Assembly: GCA_020845495.1 (NCBI GenBank)
Contig: JADLFM010000050.1
Coordinates: 1-64,000 of the forward strand
Direction of reading: 5' to 3'
Source of the DNA: Chloroflexota bacterium
Lineage (GTDB): Bacteria; Chloroflexota; UBA6077; JACCZL01
DNA length: 64,000 nt
Positions 26,819-36,181 of this stretch are shown piece by piece. Every line of letters starts with the position of its first letter. The first letter of the stretch is position 1. Both the position numbers and the translations under genes were made by a program. The notes beneath the pieces were generated by a model that was not told the origin of the DNA, did not search any database, and saw only the letters and a program-made list of their open reading frames with translations.

Positions 26819-28583
26819 GCTGATAGACTCCTTCGATCTCGGCAACCAGCCGCGTGACGGTGAATTGCTGCCCGGTATACTCGACAACCGACCGAACGTC
26901 GCGCAGGTAGCGAGCGCGCATCAGTTGGGCGAGTTGACCGGTGTAATTCATCTCGGGAACCAGGACGACGCGCTTCGAGGTGATGAAGGGCTCGATCTGA
27001 TCGTCCGGCAGCGGCCAGATCATGCGCGGCGCGAGGGCCGCCACCTTTAGCCCCTTCTTCGCGGCCGCGTCGATCGCCTCGACGACCGTCCCGAACGTGG
27101 AGCCCCAGCAGAGGATCCCGACCTCGGCATCCTGATCACCGTACAAGTGCGCAGGCGGCGCCGCCTTGCGGGCGCGCTCCAACTTGCTGAAGCGTTTGTC
27201 CGTCATCTGGCGATGGTTCTGGGCATCCGAGCGAGGTCGACCGGCCTCGTTGTGCTCCAGGCCGGTCGCGACGTACTGGCCGCCCTCCTGGCCAGGGATC
27301 GCCATCGGGGAGATGCCACTGTCCGTAAGCGTATAGCGCCGATACCCGCTTTCGACGCCAGGGCCGTGCACGCCGTTCCCCTGGCCGTTCCCGTTGCTCT
27401 GGTAGGTGAGACGGCTCTTGATCTCGACGTGCGAGTAGTCCGGGGTTGGGATGCTCTCGGTCCGGACTCCGAGCGTCATGTCCGAGAGCACCAGAACGGG
27501 CACCTGAAATTCTTCGGCCAGGTTGAAGGCGTTGATTGCCTGGGTGAAGCAATCCGAGACGGACGCCGGCGCCAGCACGATACGCTGCACTTCGCCGTGC
27601 CCGCCGGTCGACGCGAGGAACAGATCGCCCTGCTCCTGGCGGGTCGGCATGCCAGTCGACGGGCCGACTCGCTGGACGTCGACGATCACGACCGGGATCT
27701 CAGCCATCGAGGCGAGACCCATCAGTTCGACCATCAGGCTGAGGCCCGGCCCAGACGTCGCGGTCATCGCCTTCTTGCCAGCGTAGGACGCGCCAACGAC
27801 CATGCCGATCGCCGAGATCTCGTCCTCTGCCTGCACGACCGAGCCGCCAACCCTCGGAAGCTCGGCCGCGAGGAACTCCATGATGTCCGTCGCCGGTGTG
27901 ATCGGGTAGCCCGCGTACACTCGGCAGCCCGCCACCAGTGCGCCCATCGCGAACGCCTGGTTTCCCGAGACCACGATGCGCGCCTGCCCGCCGGTCTGCG
28001 ACGACTTCACCTGGAGGGCGCCCCGGTCGGGGATGTTCCGCTCGACGTAGCCGATGCCGGCGTCGAGTGCCTGGTAGTTCTTGTTCAGGATCGCCTCACC
28101 CTTGCGCGCGAAGCGCTGGTGAAGGAGCGTGCGAAGGTACTCTGGATCGAGCCCGAACAGCGCCGAGATCGCGCCGACCGCCACGACGTTCTTGCCGAGC
28201 TCGAACTGGAGCTCCTTCTTGGCGATGTCGGTCAGGGGGAGAGCATGCTGGACGTAGGTGCCGGGGTTCTCCGGCGGGGTGAACTCACCAGAGTCGTAGA
28301 TCAGCAGGCCGCCGTCGCGAAGCTCCCTGATGTTGCGGTCGTAGCCCTCCTGGTTGAATGCCAGCAGGATGTCGACGGTATCTCCCCGAGCGTGGAGCCG
28401 ATGCGGCGAGAGGCGGATCTGGAACAGTGAGTGCCCGCCTTTGATCTCGGCCGGCGGCACCGAGTCGGTCAGGACGCTGTAGCCAGCGCGAGCCGCTGCC
28501 AGAGTGATCAACTGACCCGTGCTCAGGACGCCTTCGCCGGCCTCTCCTGCCACGCGGATGACCAGGTCGTCGCGTTGCGCCAT
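26808..28583 (-). CDS. korA: 2-oxoacid:ferredoxin oxidoreductase, fused gamma-alpha subunit
   Basis: Partner of KorB. Residues 1-190 are the gamma domain (GEAGEGVLSTGQ, PPAEIKGGHSLFQIR). Residues about 200-591 are the alpha domain, with GNQAFAMGALVAGCRVYAGY and the TSGPGLSLM loop. The 591-aa gamma-alpha fusion is the standard KorA/OorA architecture. It starts at ATG 28583 behind GGGAGGA. No ferredoxin-like delta subunit lies nearby, which is normal for the two-subunit type. With KorB it feeds the TCA cycle or a reductive branch. Confidence 0.93.
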   Translation of the reverse strand: MAQRDDLVIRVAGEAGEGVLSTGQLITLAAARAGYSVLTDSVPPAEIKGGHSLFQIRLSPHRLHARGDTVDILLAFNQEGYDRNIRELRDGGLLIYDSGEFTPPENPGTYVQHALPLTDIAKKELQFELGKNVVAVGAISALFGLDPEYLRTLLHQRFARKGEAILNKNYQALDAGIGYVERNIPDRGALQVKSSQTGGQARIVVSGNQAFAMGALVAGCRVYAGYPITPATDIMEFLAAELPRVGGSVVQAEDEISAIGMVVGASYAGKKAMTATSGPGLSLMVELMGLASMAEIPVVIVDVQRVGPSTGMPTRQEQGDLFLASTGGHGEVQRIVLAPASVSDCFTQAINAFNLAEEFQVPVLVLSDMTLGVRTESIPTPDYSHVEIKSRLTYQSNGNGQGNGVHGPGVESGYRRYTLTDSGISPMAIPGQEGGQYVATGLEHNEAGRPRSDAQNHRQMTDKRFSKLERARKAAPPAHLYGDQDAEVGILCWGSTFGTVVEAIDAAAKKGLKVAALAPRMIWPLPDDQIEPFITSKRVVLVPEMNYTGQLAQLMRARYLRDVRSVVEYTGQQFTVTRLVAEIEGVYQHAR

Positions 28584-28767
28584 CTTTCCTCCCAGCTCTC
28601 GCGGCGTCTGAACGATCCGGGGGCACAGAGCCAGGGCCTCAACGCCTCTCCCAACATAAAGATGACGCCTTTCGGCGCCAGGGCGTCAGCGTGAGGGACG
28701 ACTCGGCCGCGTGCAGTGGGCGATCAGGCCCAGGCCCGGCAGAGAGCCGACGGTAATCCTCACGTCG

Positions 28768-28773
28768 ATTATA
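28768..28773 (-). promoter_or_regulatory. Possible -10 element for korAB
   Basis: A perfect TATAAT on the minus strand lies 184 nt before the korA start codon. No convincing -35 is visible, so this is a candidate only. The 240-bp gap that contains it has no gene I can support. Confidence 0.3.
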
Positions 28774-28823
28774 GCCCTGCCTATCCAGGGGCGCTAGACT
28801 ACGCCGCCTGCTCGGCTTCAGCG

Positions 28824-29357
28824 TCAGGACGGCGATGGCACACCGGGCGCTGGGATGGCAACGGCCGGCGGCGGACGGCGCGGCGGACGCTCGCGGCGGC
28901 TGCCCCGCCGATCGATGATCCGCCGCATCTCCTGTTCGATGAGCGCGAAGTCGGTCGAGGACAACAGGTGTACCTGGCCCTGGAACGCGAGCGGCCAGTC
29001 TTCGGGCGCCCAGCGCTTGACGTAGAGCATGCGGGGCGCGATCTGGCGCGCGTCGATCCGCTCGTACCAATCCAGCACCACGTCCGGCCGGGTTCTCACT
29101 CGCCACGGTGCCACATCTGGGCGCCGCTCGGTGCTGATCCAAACTGGGGCTGGATCCTCGAAGAAGGTGGATGTCACCGTCGCGGTCGCGGCGAACACCT
29201 GCCAGCCGCTCACGTAGTAGAGCACCCGGTCGCCCGGCGCCATGCGCTCGGCCTTCTTGCGATGACGGGACTTCAGGCCGAGCATGTCGAAACGACGCGC
29301 GCTGGTGATCTCGAAGTTCTCCGGGGTCGTGACGATCATCCAGTGACTACCGGGCAT
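28824..29357 (-). CDS. EVE-domain protein
   Basis: A 177-aa protein whose N-terminal about 140 residues match the EVE/PUA-like fold: HWMIVTTPENFEIT at the start, a basic KSRHRKKAERMAPGDRVLYYV block, and WPLAFQGQVHLLSSTDF near the end. EVE domains bind modified bases in DNA or RNA. Some family members serve in base-modification-dependent restriction, but no nuclease partner is adjacent. A Pro/Arg-rich tail follows. ATG 29357 is chosen because the domain begins there and GGAG lies upstream. The VWA gene diverges from it. Confidence 0.8.
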   Translation of the reverse strand: MPGSHWMIVTTPENFEITSARRFDMLGLKSRHRKKAERMAPGDRVLYYVSGWQVFAATATVTSTFFEDPAPVWISTERRPDVAPWRVRTRPDVVLDWYERIDARQIAPRMLYVKRWAPEDWPLAFQGQVHLLSSTDFALIEQEMRRIIDRRGSRRERPPRRPPPAVAIPAPGVPSPS

Positions 29358-29650
29358 CGAGAAGGCGTCTCCAGGCGGGATGCGTCCCCAGCCGCCGAGC
29401 CGGTCGGACGACGTCGTCCGGCGGTGAGAGTTCTCAGTCAGCGTAGCACACCGGCCCGCACGCCCACGAGAGTATTGAGGCTGGCGGGAGGTCCATGCCG
29501 CCGTGAATCTCGACCGCGCCCATGGGGAGGTCTGGTACATTACGCGCGGACGGAACGAGCTTTGGTATCGACCCTCCGTAACGGCTGCTCCTCGCGCTCG
29601 CACCTCACTGCCGATCGCGTGCCCGTCAGGGTTACGGGGGGCGGCGGTCG

Positions 29651-31489
29651 ATGACGTTCCCGGCGCTCACGTTCCAGCAGCCGAACGCGCTCTGGCTGCT
29701 AGGGCTGATCCCACTCATCGTTCTGCTGCACGTGCTCCGTGCTGCCGCCCGGCGCCATGTCGTCCCGACCGTCTTTCTCTGGCGCGACCTGGGCCACGAT
29801 GCCGACATGCCGCGGCGGGTGCGCCTGCCCCGCCTGACGCTGGTGCTGCTGCTTCAACTGCTGGCCGTGGCAGCGGCGGCGTTCGCGCTCGCCTCGCCGC
29901 GCATCACCGCGCCGCCGGGCCGCCATCTCGTGCTGCTGCTGGATGCGTCAGGCAGCATGCTCGCCACCGACGCGAGCCCGACCCGCTTCGATGAGGCGGT
30001 CCGGCGTGCGAGAGGGCTGCTGACCGGGCTCGGGCCGGGCGACGTGGCGTCAGTGGTGCGCGTCGGGGCGCATCCAACGCCTCTGGCCGCCGCTGCCGAT
30101 TCGGCAACGGCGCTGACCTCGTTGGGCGGCGTGCAGGCGGGCGGCGCCCAGGCCGCGATGCGCGAGGCGCTCTTCGTCGGCGCAGACCTGGCCCGTCGAA
30201 CCCCGGAACGCGCTCCGGAGCTGGTCGTGCTATCGGACGGCGCTTTCGCCGATCCGGGCGACCTGTCGGCGCTCGGCGTGCCGGTCCGCTTCGAGACGAT
30301 TGGCGTCGAAAGCGCCAATCGCGCGATCGTCTCGCTCGGTGTCGCGAGGCAGCCGGGCGCATCTGGCGACTACTCGGCGTTCGCCCAGATCGCCAACTAC
30401 GCTTCTCGGCCGATCCCTGTCGGCGCGACCCTCTACGTCGATGACGTGACGATCGAAACGCGCAGCGTCACCCTGCCCGCTCAAGGGCGGGCCGCGGCGA
30501 CCTTCGACGTGCCGCGTGGGGCGCGTCGGGTTGCCGTGCGGCTGTCGGGTGGCGACGCACTGCCGGCCGACGACCTGGCCGAAGTGAACGTCGACACGGG
30601 TTACGTCCGGAACGTCCTGCTCGTCGCCCGTCAGCCAGAAGCGCTCGAGCGGGCGCTCAAAGCGATCCCGGACCTGAAAGTCGACACGATGACCCCTGAG
30701 CGCTACGACGGCTCCGGGGCCGAGATCGTGGTGTTCGACGGTGTCCTGCCGGACCGCCTGCCGAGCGGCCAGTTGATCCTGGTGAATCCCCCCCCGAATC
30801 GGCCGTTCCTGCCGGTCGGCAAGGAGGTTCAGGGCGTCCAGTTCAGCGACTACGATGCGCGCCATCCACTCTTGCAGGCTATCGACCTCTCGGCGATTCG
30901 GCTCGCCAAGGCCGCGCCGTTCGAGCCGCCGGCCTGGGCGAAGGTGGTGGCCGAGGCGCCGGACGGCCCGCTGATTGTCGAGGGGCGGGAAGAAGGGCGC
31001 TCCGTGGTCGGGCTGGGCTTCGAGCCGTCGGACTCGGGGATCGACCGGATGATCGCCTTCCCGCTCCTGGTGGCCAACGCTATCTCGTTCCTGGGCGGCG
31101 GCGATCTGTCGCCCTCGCTGCCGCCGGGCAAGTCGGTGACACTTCCGACTCGCCCGGGCGTGCGCGAGGTGCTCCTCGACCTGCTGGGCGGCGAGAAGCG
31201 GCGCCTGCCTGTGGAAAACGGTAACGTGCGCCTGGATGGCCTCGACCAGCCTGGGCGCTACGTCGTACGCGAGCAAGGTTCAGGCGCCGGCGATCCACGA
31301 GTGTTCTCGATCAACTTGACCGACGAGGTCGAGTCAGCCATCGCACCTCACGCGCGCCCGCCCATCGCGGCTGTCGTGAAGACTGGCGAGGACGATATCC
31401 TGACCCCACTCGAGGTGTGGCCGTATCTGGTAGGGCTTGGCTTGCTGCTGCTCACCCTCGAGTGGTGGCGCTTCGGACGGCGGAGCTAG
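29651..31489 (+). CDS. BatA-like membrane protein with VWA domain
   Basis: A 612-aa membrane protein. Two N-terminal spans form the BatA-type module (FQQPNALWLLGLIPLIVLLH, residues 8-30, and a second near 62-82). A VWA domain follows with an intact metal site, DASGSM (D98, S100, S102). The rest is an extracytoplasmic region of beta-rich segments, and a last span lies near residues 590-605. This resembles proteins of Bacteroides aerotolerance (Bat)-type loci, whose biochemical role is poorly defined. It is 6 nt from the next VWA gene, so the two are surely co-transcribed. No MoxR ATPase is adjacent. Confidence 0.85.
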   Translation: MTFPALTFQQPNALWLLGLIPLIVLLHVLRAAARRHVVPTVFLWRDLGHDADMPRRVRLPRLTLVLLLQLLAVAAAAFALASPRITAPPGRHLVLLLDASGSMLATDASPTRFDEAVRRARGLLTGLGPGDVASVVRVGAHPTPLAAAADSATALTSLGGVQAGGAQAAMREALFVGADLARRTPERAPELVVLSDGAFADPGDLSALGVPVRFETIGVESANRAIVSLGVARQPGASGDYSAFAQIANYASRPIPVGATLYVDDVTIETRSVTLPAQGRAAATFDVPRGARRVAVRLSGGDALPADDLAEVNVDTGYVRNVLLVARQPEALERALKAIPDLKVDTMTPERYDGSGAEIVVFDGVLPDRLPSGQLILVNPPPNRPFLPVGKEVQGVQFSDYDARHPLLQAIDLSAIRLAKAAPFEPPAWAKVVAEAPDGPLIVEGREEGRSVVGLGFEPSDSGIDRMIAFPLLVANAISFLGGGDLSPSLPPGKSVTLPTRPGVREVLLDLLGGEKRRLPVENGNVRLDGLDQPGRYVVREQGSGAGDPRVFSINLTDEVESAIAPHARPPIAAVVKTGEDDILTPLEVWPYLVGLGLLLLTLEWWRFGRRS

Positions 31490-31495
31490 CCGGCG

Positions 31496-34090
31496 ATGCG
31501 CTATGCCTTCGAGCAGCCCGTCTGGCTCTTGCTCCTGGCCGGGATTCCGGTCGTCCTCCTGCTGGCGCTCCGCTGGTACCGCACGGCGGCTCCCTGGCGA
31601 GCCGCGCTCGCAATCCTGCTGCGGACCGCCCTCCTGGCCGCGCTCATCCTGGCCCTCGCTCGCCCCACGCTCTGGCGCCCGGATCAGCAGGTGGCCGTCG
31701 CCTTTGTCGTCGACCAGTCGGATAGCATGGGCGGACCGATCCGCGCTGCCGCTGACGGCTGGATCCAGCAGGCGCTCGGCGGCGCTCAGCAGGGTGACCG
31801 TGTCAACGTCATCCGCTTCGGACGGCAGGCGGTGGCCCAGACCGTCGCGATCCCGAGTGCCGAAGGCCAGCCGCCTACCCTTGGGCCGGCTCCATCCGGC
31901 GTCGATGCCACCGCGACCAACCTCGAGGCCGGTCTACGCATGGCTGGCGACCTGCTGCCGAAGACTGGCGAGCGACGCGTCATTGTCGTGAGCGATGGCT
32001 GGGAGAACGTCGGAGACGCCGAGAGCGCGGCGCTGGGCGGCGGACTGGCTGGCCTACCAGTCGATTTCGCGTGGCCGTCGGCGGTGGCCGGCACCCCAGA
32101 GGTTGCCGTTCGGGCCGTCGAGTCGCCCCGGTTCGTCCGTGAGGGCGCGACCTTCGAGGCGGTCGTAGTCGTGGACAGCACCGTCGAAGCCGATGCCACG
32201 GTTCGGCTCGCCATCGACGGCAAGGCTGTCTCAGAAGAGTCGGTTCACGTCTCAGCCGGGACGAGCCGCTTCACGCTGCCGCTCCAGGCGCGCACGCCCG
32301 GCGCGCGGGCGATTCATGCCGAGATCCGACCATCATCCGACACTCGCCCGGAGAACAACGCTGCCAACGCGGTAACTGTCGTGAAGGAGGCCGGCCGGGT
32401 CCTGGTACTCGAAGGACACAGCGGTGAGGGGCAGGCTGTGGCGGGCACGCTGACGGATGCCGGGGTCGACGTCGAGATCCAGGCGCCTGCGAGCGTGCCG
32501 CCTCGGCCCGAACTGCTCGACCGCTTCGACGGGATCGTCCTCGCCAACGTCGCGGCGACCCAACTGGCGCTCGACCAGCAACGGACGATCCAGCAGTTCG
32601 TACGAGACATGGGGCGAGGGCTGGTCGTGGCGGGTGGCAACACGAGCTTCGCGCTCGGCGGCTACGCCGGGTCGGTCCTCGACGATCTGCTACCGGTCTC
32701 GCCAGCCCCGCCGCCCCGCCGCGACGACGGCACCGTCGCGCTGTTCCTGGTGCTCGACAAGTCGGGCAGCATGGACCTGTATCGCAGCAATGAGGTGTCG
32801 AAGATCGCGATGGCGCGTGAGGCGGCGATACTGTCGGTCGAGGCGCTCCGGCCAAACGACACCCTCGGGGTGCTCGGGTTTGACAGCCGCTTTGCCTGGG
32901 TGGTGCCGCCGATACGCATCAGCGGCGCCAACGAGATCCGCGAGGCCCAGAATCGGATCGGTACGATCGTCGCCGACGGCGGAACCAGCATCTACCCGGC
33001 CCTCGAGGAAGCGTACAAGGCCGCGCTCCAGAGCGATGCACGCCTCAAGCACATCATCCTCATGACAGACGGCCAGTCGTTCGATGCCGACTACGCGACG
33101 CTCGTCGCCAAGATGCGGTCTGCGCAGATCACGCTCTCAGCGATCGCGATGGGGAGTGACTCAGACACCAAACTGCTCACCAATCTGGCCCAGATGGGAG
33201 CGGGGCGCTACTACTTCACCGAGCGACCGGCCGACATCCCAAAGATCACCACCCGTGAGACGTCGATCGTGACCCGCACGCCGATGGTGGAGGGGCGGGT
33301 GCTGCCGCGCGAGACCGAGCCCAGCCCGATCCTGCTCGGCCTCTCCGGCAGCGTCCTGCCGCCGATCTCCGGCTACGTCACCACCGAGGCCCGCCCACGT
33401 GCCGTGATGGCCTTGACGACCGATCGGGGCGATCCGCTCCTGGCGCACTGGCAGCATGGGCTTGGGCGGGTCGTCGCCTGGACCTCCGACACCAGTGGCC
33501 CCTGGACGGTCGAATGGCAGCAGTGGCCGGAATACGAGCGCTTCTGGCAGCAAGCCGTTCGCTGGACGCTTCCAGAGCCGACGCGTGCCGACTTCGCAGT
33601 CAACGCCGACGTGAACGGCGATCGCGTGGCCTTGCGCGCCCAGAGCATTCGCCCGGACGGCCGCTTCGGCGACCTTCTCGACACCCGGGTGACCGTTCTT
33701 GCGCCGGACGGATCGGCCCGAGAGCTCCCGTTGCCACAGACCGCGCCGGGCACGTACAGCACCGCCACGACGGCCGGGCAGGCTGGCGCTTACGAGGCCC
33801 GCTTCGTCCAGTACGAGGGGGGGAAGGCCGTGCGCGAGGAGACGATCGGCTTCACGGTCGCCGGCGGCGCCGAGCAGCGGAACATCGGCGTGAACCGTGC
33901 CCTGCTGGAGCGGCTGGCGGCGCGGACCGGTGGTCACGAGCTGACGGACCCCTCAGCCGCGTTCGCTCGCGACGACGCGCCGCGCGGCGAGTCCCCGACG
34001 CCGCTCTGGTTCTGGTTCGTGCTCGCCGGGCTGCTGCTCCTGCCGCTCGACGTGGCGATCCGCCGCCTCGCCTGGGGCCGCCGTCGCTAG
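31496..34090 (+). CDS. Large membrane protein with two VWA domains and a GATase1-like domain
   Basis: An 864-aa protein. Two N-terminal spans are followed by a first VWA domain (VVDQSDSM, D73, S75, S77), an Ig-like stretch and a glutamine-amidotransferase-like segment (RVLVLEGHSGEG onward). A second VWA domain follows (VLDKSGSM, D421), then a beta-rich region and a C-terminal span (WFWFVLAGLLLLPLDVAI). Both VWA metal sites are complete. The layout matches DUF1355/GATase-like VWA proteins often paired with BatA-like genes. It probably acts outside the membrane in protein interaction or envelope quality control; no enzymatic role can be stated. Confidence 0.85.
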   Translation: MRYAFEQPVWLLLLAGIPVVLLLALRWYRTAAPWRAALAILLRTALLAALILALARPTLWRPDQQVAVAFVVDQSDSMGGPIRAAADGWIQQALGGAQQGDRVNVIRFGRQAVAQTVAIPSAEGQPPTLGPAPSGVDATATNLEAGLRMAGDLLPKTGERRVIVVSDGWENVGDAESAALGGGLAGLPVDFAWPSAVAGTPEVAVRAVESPRFVREGATFEAVVVVDSTVEADATVRLAIDGKAVSEESVHVSAGTSRFTLPLQARTPGARAIHAEIRPSSDTRPENNAANAVTVVKEAGRVLVLEGHSGEGQAVAGTLTDAGVDVEIQAPASVPPRPELLDRFDGIVLANVAATQLALDQQRTIQQFVRDMGRGLVVAGGNTSFALGGYAGSVLDDLLPVSPAPPPRRDDGTVALFLVLDKSGSMDLYRSNEVSKIAMAREAAILSVEALRPNDTLGVLGFDSRFAWVVPPIRISGANEIREAQNRIGTIVADGGTSIYPALEEAYKAALQSDARLKHIILMTDGQSFDADYATLVAKMRSAQITLSAIAMGSDSDTKLLTNLAQMGAGRYYFTERPADIPKITTRETSIVTRTPMVEGRVLPRETEPSPILLGLSGSVLPPISGYVTTEARPRAVMALTTDRGDPLLAHWQHGLGRVVAWTSDTSGPWTVEWQQWPEYERFWQQAVRWTLPEPTRADFAVNADVNGDRVALRAQSIRPDGRFGDLLDTRVTVLAPDGSARELPLPQTAPGTYSTATTAGQAGAYEARFVQYEGGKAVREETIGFTVAGGAEQRNIGVNRALLERLAARTGGHELTDPSAAFARDDAPRGESPTPLWFWFVLAGLLLLPLDVAIRRLAWGRRR

Positions 34091-34176
34091 CCACTCCATC
34101 GTGGGTGCTACGACCGCGCCCGGCGACGAGAGCGTCGTTCCCGGCCGCTTGCTCACCACGACCGTATCGGCGTGGC

Positions 34177-34182
34177 TATAAT
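34177..34182 (+). promoter_or_regulatory. Consensus -10 next to a start codon
   Basis: TATAAT ends 9 nt before the ATG at 34192, so the transcript would start at or within a few bases of the start codon. No good -35 is visible at 16-18 bp. Confidence 0.5.
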
Positions 34183-34191
34183 GAGACCGCT

Positions 34192-34386
34192 ATGGCTGAC
34201 GAGCTTACCGAGCTACAAAAGATCGTCCTCGAGGTCGACGCCCACAACCTGACCGTTCGCGACAGCATCCGGCAGGTCAGTGGCCGAGTGGGCTTCTTTG
34301 TCGGGCAGCAACGCTACCTCGAAGAGTTGCGCAAGGCGAAGGAGATCGCCGCTGCAAGAGGCGGCTCCGACTCAGCCCGTTCCTGA
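34192..34386 (+). CDS. Small protein of unknown function (64 aa)
   Basis: A 64-aa product with a balanced, soluble, mainly helical composition (ELTELQKIVLEVDAHNLTV, then FFVGQQRYLEELRKAKEIAA). I recognise no family. The perfect TATAAT just upstream and the non-Arg-rich composition support it as a real gene, probably expressed from a leaderless mRNA. It follows the VWA pair by about 100 bp, but has its own promoter. Confidence 0.65.
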   Translation: MADELTELQKIVLEVDAHNLTVRDSIRQVSGRVGFFVGQQRYLEELRKAKEIAAARGGSDSARS

Positions 34387-34772
34387 GGATTCGGGGCGGG
34401 CTGCTCCCCTCGCCTGCTCCCGCCGACCCGGCCTGCCTTCGTGGTAACGGTGCCCCTGCTCTCTCGACGCCCGCACGGCGTGGAGGCGTGTACTGCGCGC
34501 TGGTGACCTTACCTGGATTGGGTAGGTAACCTTCGATGTGAACCGCGCGTAGTATGGCCATGCGTGCACTCCCGCGGGCCGCTAACCATGCAGGCTGCGC
34601 CGTAGCGGCGCCGTCGTTGGACGCTGCGCCTTCGAGAGCCTCCCCTACAAGTGTCAGCATGCCGACATCGCGCGCATTCGCGGCCTGATAGCCCGCTTCC
34701 GGCAGCCGTCGTAGTCTGAGGTACGGCGACTGCGTATGTGGCCAGCACTCCTCTTGTCAGGACTGAACCGCG
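34387..34772. other. Non-coding gap
   Basis: I see no gene, tRNA or strong terminator here. The open frames are short and Arg-rich. Confidence 0.5.
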
Positions 34773-36089
34773 ATGTCATACCAGCCTTCACCTGCCATCG
34801 GACCGCGGCGACGCCAGGCCGTACCGGCCACCGTGGCACGAACACCATTCGCGCCGGCAATCCCACCTCGGCTCGTCCTGAAACTGCTCCTTGGCCTGCT
34901 GGCGCTGGCCGCCGTCGAACTACTGGCCGAACCGGGCGTGCTGCCGTGGGACCGGCTCTTCGCCGGTGCTAGCGTGGCGCGAGCCGAGGACTCGGCCCCG
35001 ACTGTTGCGGTCAAGGAGGGGCCGACCGTGCATGAGGCGGCCAGGAGCGATCTGTCAAGAACTCCCGCCAACGAGACGTCCGCTGCTGGAGCGTCCGCCA
35101 ACGGGACATCCGCCAACGAGACATCCGCCAACGGGACGTCCGCCAACGGGACGTCCGCCAACGGGACATCCGCCAACGGGACATCCGCCAACGGGACATC
35201 CGCCAACGGGACGTCCGCCGACTTCGAGGCGCCAGCGCTCGCAACGACCTCGTCGGCTCAGTCGACGCAACGGGTCGAGCCATCGCGCGTCGATCCGGCC
35301 CGTCAGGACGTGCTCGGCGATCTCGGGCGCACGATGAGCAGGCCAGCAGGGCCAGCCGCTGGCACGAACACACCGGCCGTGCCCCCTGCCGGGCAGTCGA
35401 CTCCGACTCCCGCACCCGCAGCCGCGGCTCAGGCGGCCGCACCGTCAGCCTGGCACGGCTACGCTGGCCAGGACGTCTACCGGCGCGCTGCGCCAAATCG
35501 CGCGAACAAGCCGCTCGGCATGCTCATCGCCGGTACGCCCGTCGACGTGGTGGACTGGGTGAGCGGCGAGGAGGTCGAAACTGAGAACACGACCTGGGCG
35601 CAGCTTTCGGATGGAAGTTACGTTTTCTCGACGGCACTACGGCGCGCCCCGCTGGTGGCGCCGCCCGCACCCCCGTCTGATGCGCCGACGACGGGCCGTT
35701 GGATCGACGTGAACCTGCACGAGCAGGTGGCGACGGCCTACGAGGGGCGCACGGCCGTTCGGTCGGTCTTGATCTCGACCGGCCGCCCAGGCTGGGACAC
35801 GCCGCGCGGCACGTTCGCCATCAATCGTCGGGTGGCGAACGAGACGATGGATGGCTCGACGCTGGCCGGGCAGGGGCCGAATGGCGCCGGCGCGACCTAC
35901 AAGGTCGAGAACGTCCGTTACACTCAGTACTTTACTGACGACGGCGCCGCGATCCACGAGAACTACTGGCGCCGGCCAGCGACGTTCGGGATGCCCGGGA
36001 GTCACGGTTGCATCGGCCTGCTATCCGCCGACGCTGCCTGGTTCTGGGACTTCGCGACGGTTGGGACGCCGGTCATTATCCACGACTGA
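34773..36089 (+). CDS. L,D-transpeptidase (YkuD) with pentapeptide-repeat linker
   Basis: Cell-wall enzyme of 438 aa that forms 3-3 peptidoglycan cross-links or attaches peptides. One N-terminal span (residues 33-52) anchors it outside the membrane. A low-complexity linker follows, containing eight SANGT/SANET units (about residues 108-147). Next come an SH3-like segment (about 225-290) and a YkuD domain (about 305-438). The catalytic motif SHGCIG is at residues 410-415 with Cys413; the usual Asn after the hydrophobic residue is Gly here. An upstream His (IHENYW) is present. A stem-loop follows the gene. Confidence 0.88.
   Translation: MSYQPSPAIGPRRRQAVPATVARTPFAPAIPPRLVLKLLLGLLALAAVELLAEPGVLPWDRLFAGASVARAEDSAPTVAVKEGPTVHEAARSDLSRTPANETSAAGASANGTSANETSANGTSANGTSANGTSANGTSANGTSANGTSADFEAPALATTSSAQSTQRVEPSRVDPARQDVLGDLGRTMSRPAGPAAGTNTPAVPPAGQSTPTPAPAAAAQAAAPSAWHGYAGQDVYRRAAPNRANKPLGMLIAGTPVDVVDWVSGEEVETENTTWAQLSDGSYVFSTALRRAPLVAPPAPPSDAPTTGRWIDVNLHEQVATAYEGRTAVRSVLISTGRPGWDTPRGTFAINRRVANETMDGSTLAGQGPNGAGATYKVENVRYTQYFTDDGAAIHENYWRRPATFGMPGSHGCIGLLSADAAWFWDFATVGTPVIIHD
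35094..35213 (+). repeat. 15-bp tandem repeat, eight units, coding for SANGT
   Basis: The unit TCCGCCAACGGGACA recurs eight times without interruption, with only silent A/G changes in the last codon and one Gly-to-Glu change. Near-identity at DNA level suggests recent slippage expansion. The run encodes a Ser/Asn/Thr-rich extracellular linker. Confidence 0.95.
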
Positions 36090-36127
36090 GCGCGCAGCGC
36101 TTCCCAGCCGGCAGGTGCTCGACGAAA

Positions 36128-36160
36128 ACCGCCCGCGCCACTCTCGGAGGCGCGGGCGGT
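36128..36160. terminator. Stem-loop terminator between convergent genes
   Basis: ACCGCCCGCGCC (36128-36139) pairs perfectly with GGCGCGGGCGGT (36149-36160) around a 9-nt loop. AAA precedes it on the plus strand, giving a short U-run when read on the minus strand, so it should best terminate the minus-strand surface-protein gene. Confidence 0.75.
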
Positions 36161-36181
36161 CTTGGTAGCGCGAGGTGTGCC

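Noticed and set aside
27147..28430. 427-codon plus-strand frame opposite korA
   Set aside because: Antisense to a clear KorA; Arg/Asp/His-rich with no domain.
28824..29357. Defence island around the EVE protein
   Set aside because: No nuclease, methylase or other defence gene is adjacent; neighbours are metabolic or envelope genes.
35094..35213. CRISPR-like periodicity
   Set aside because: Contiguous 15-bp units without spacers, in frame in a coding sequence.
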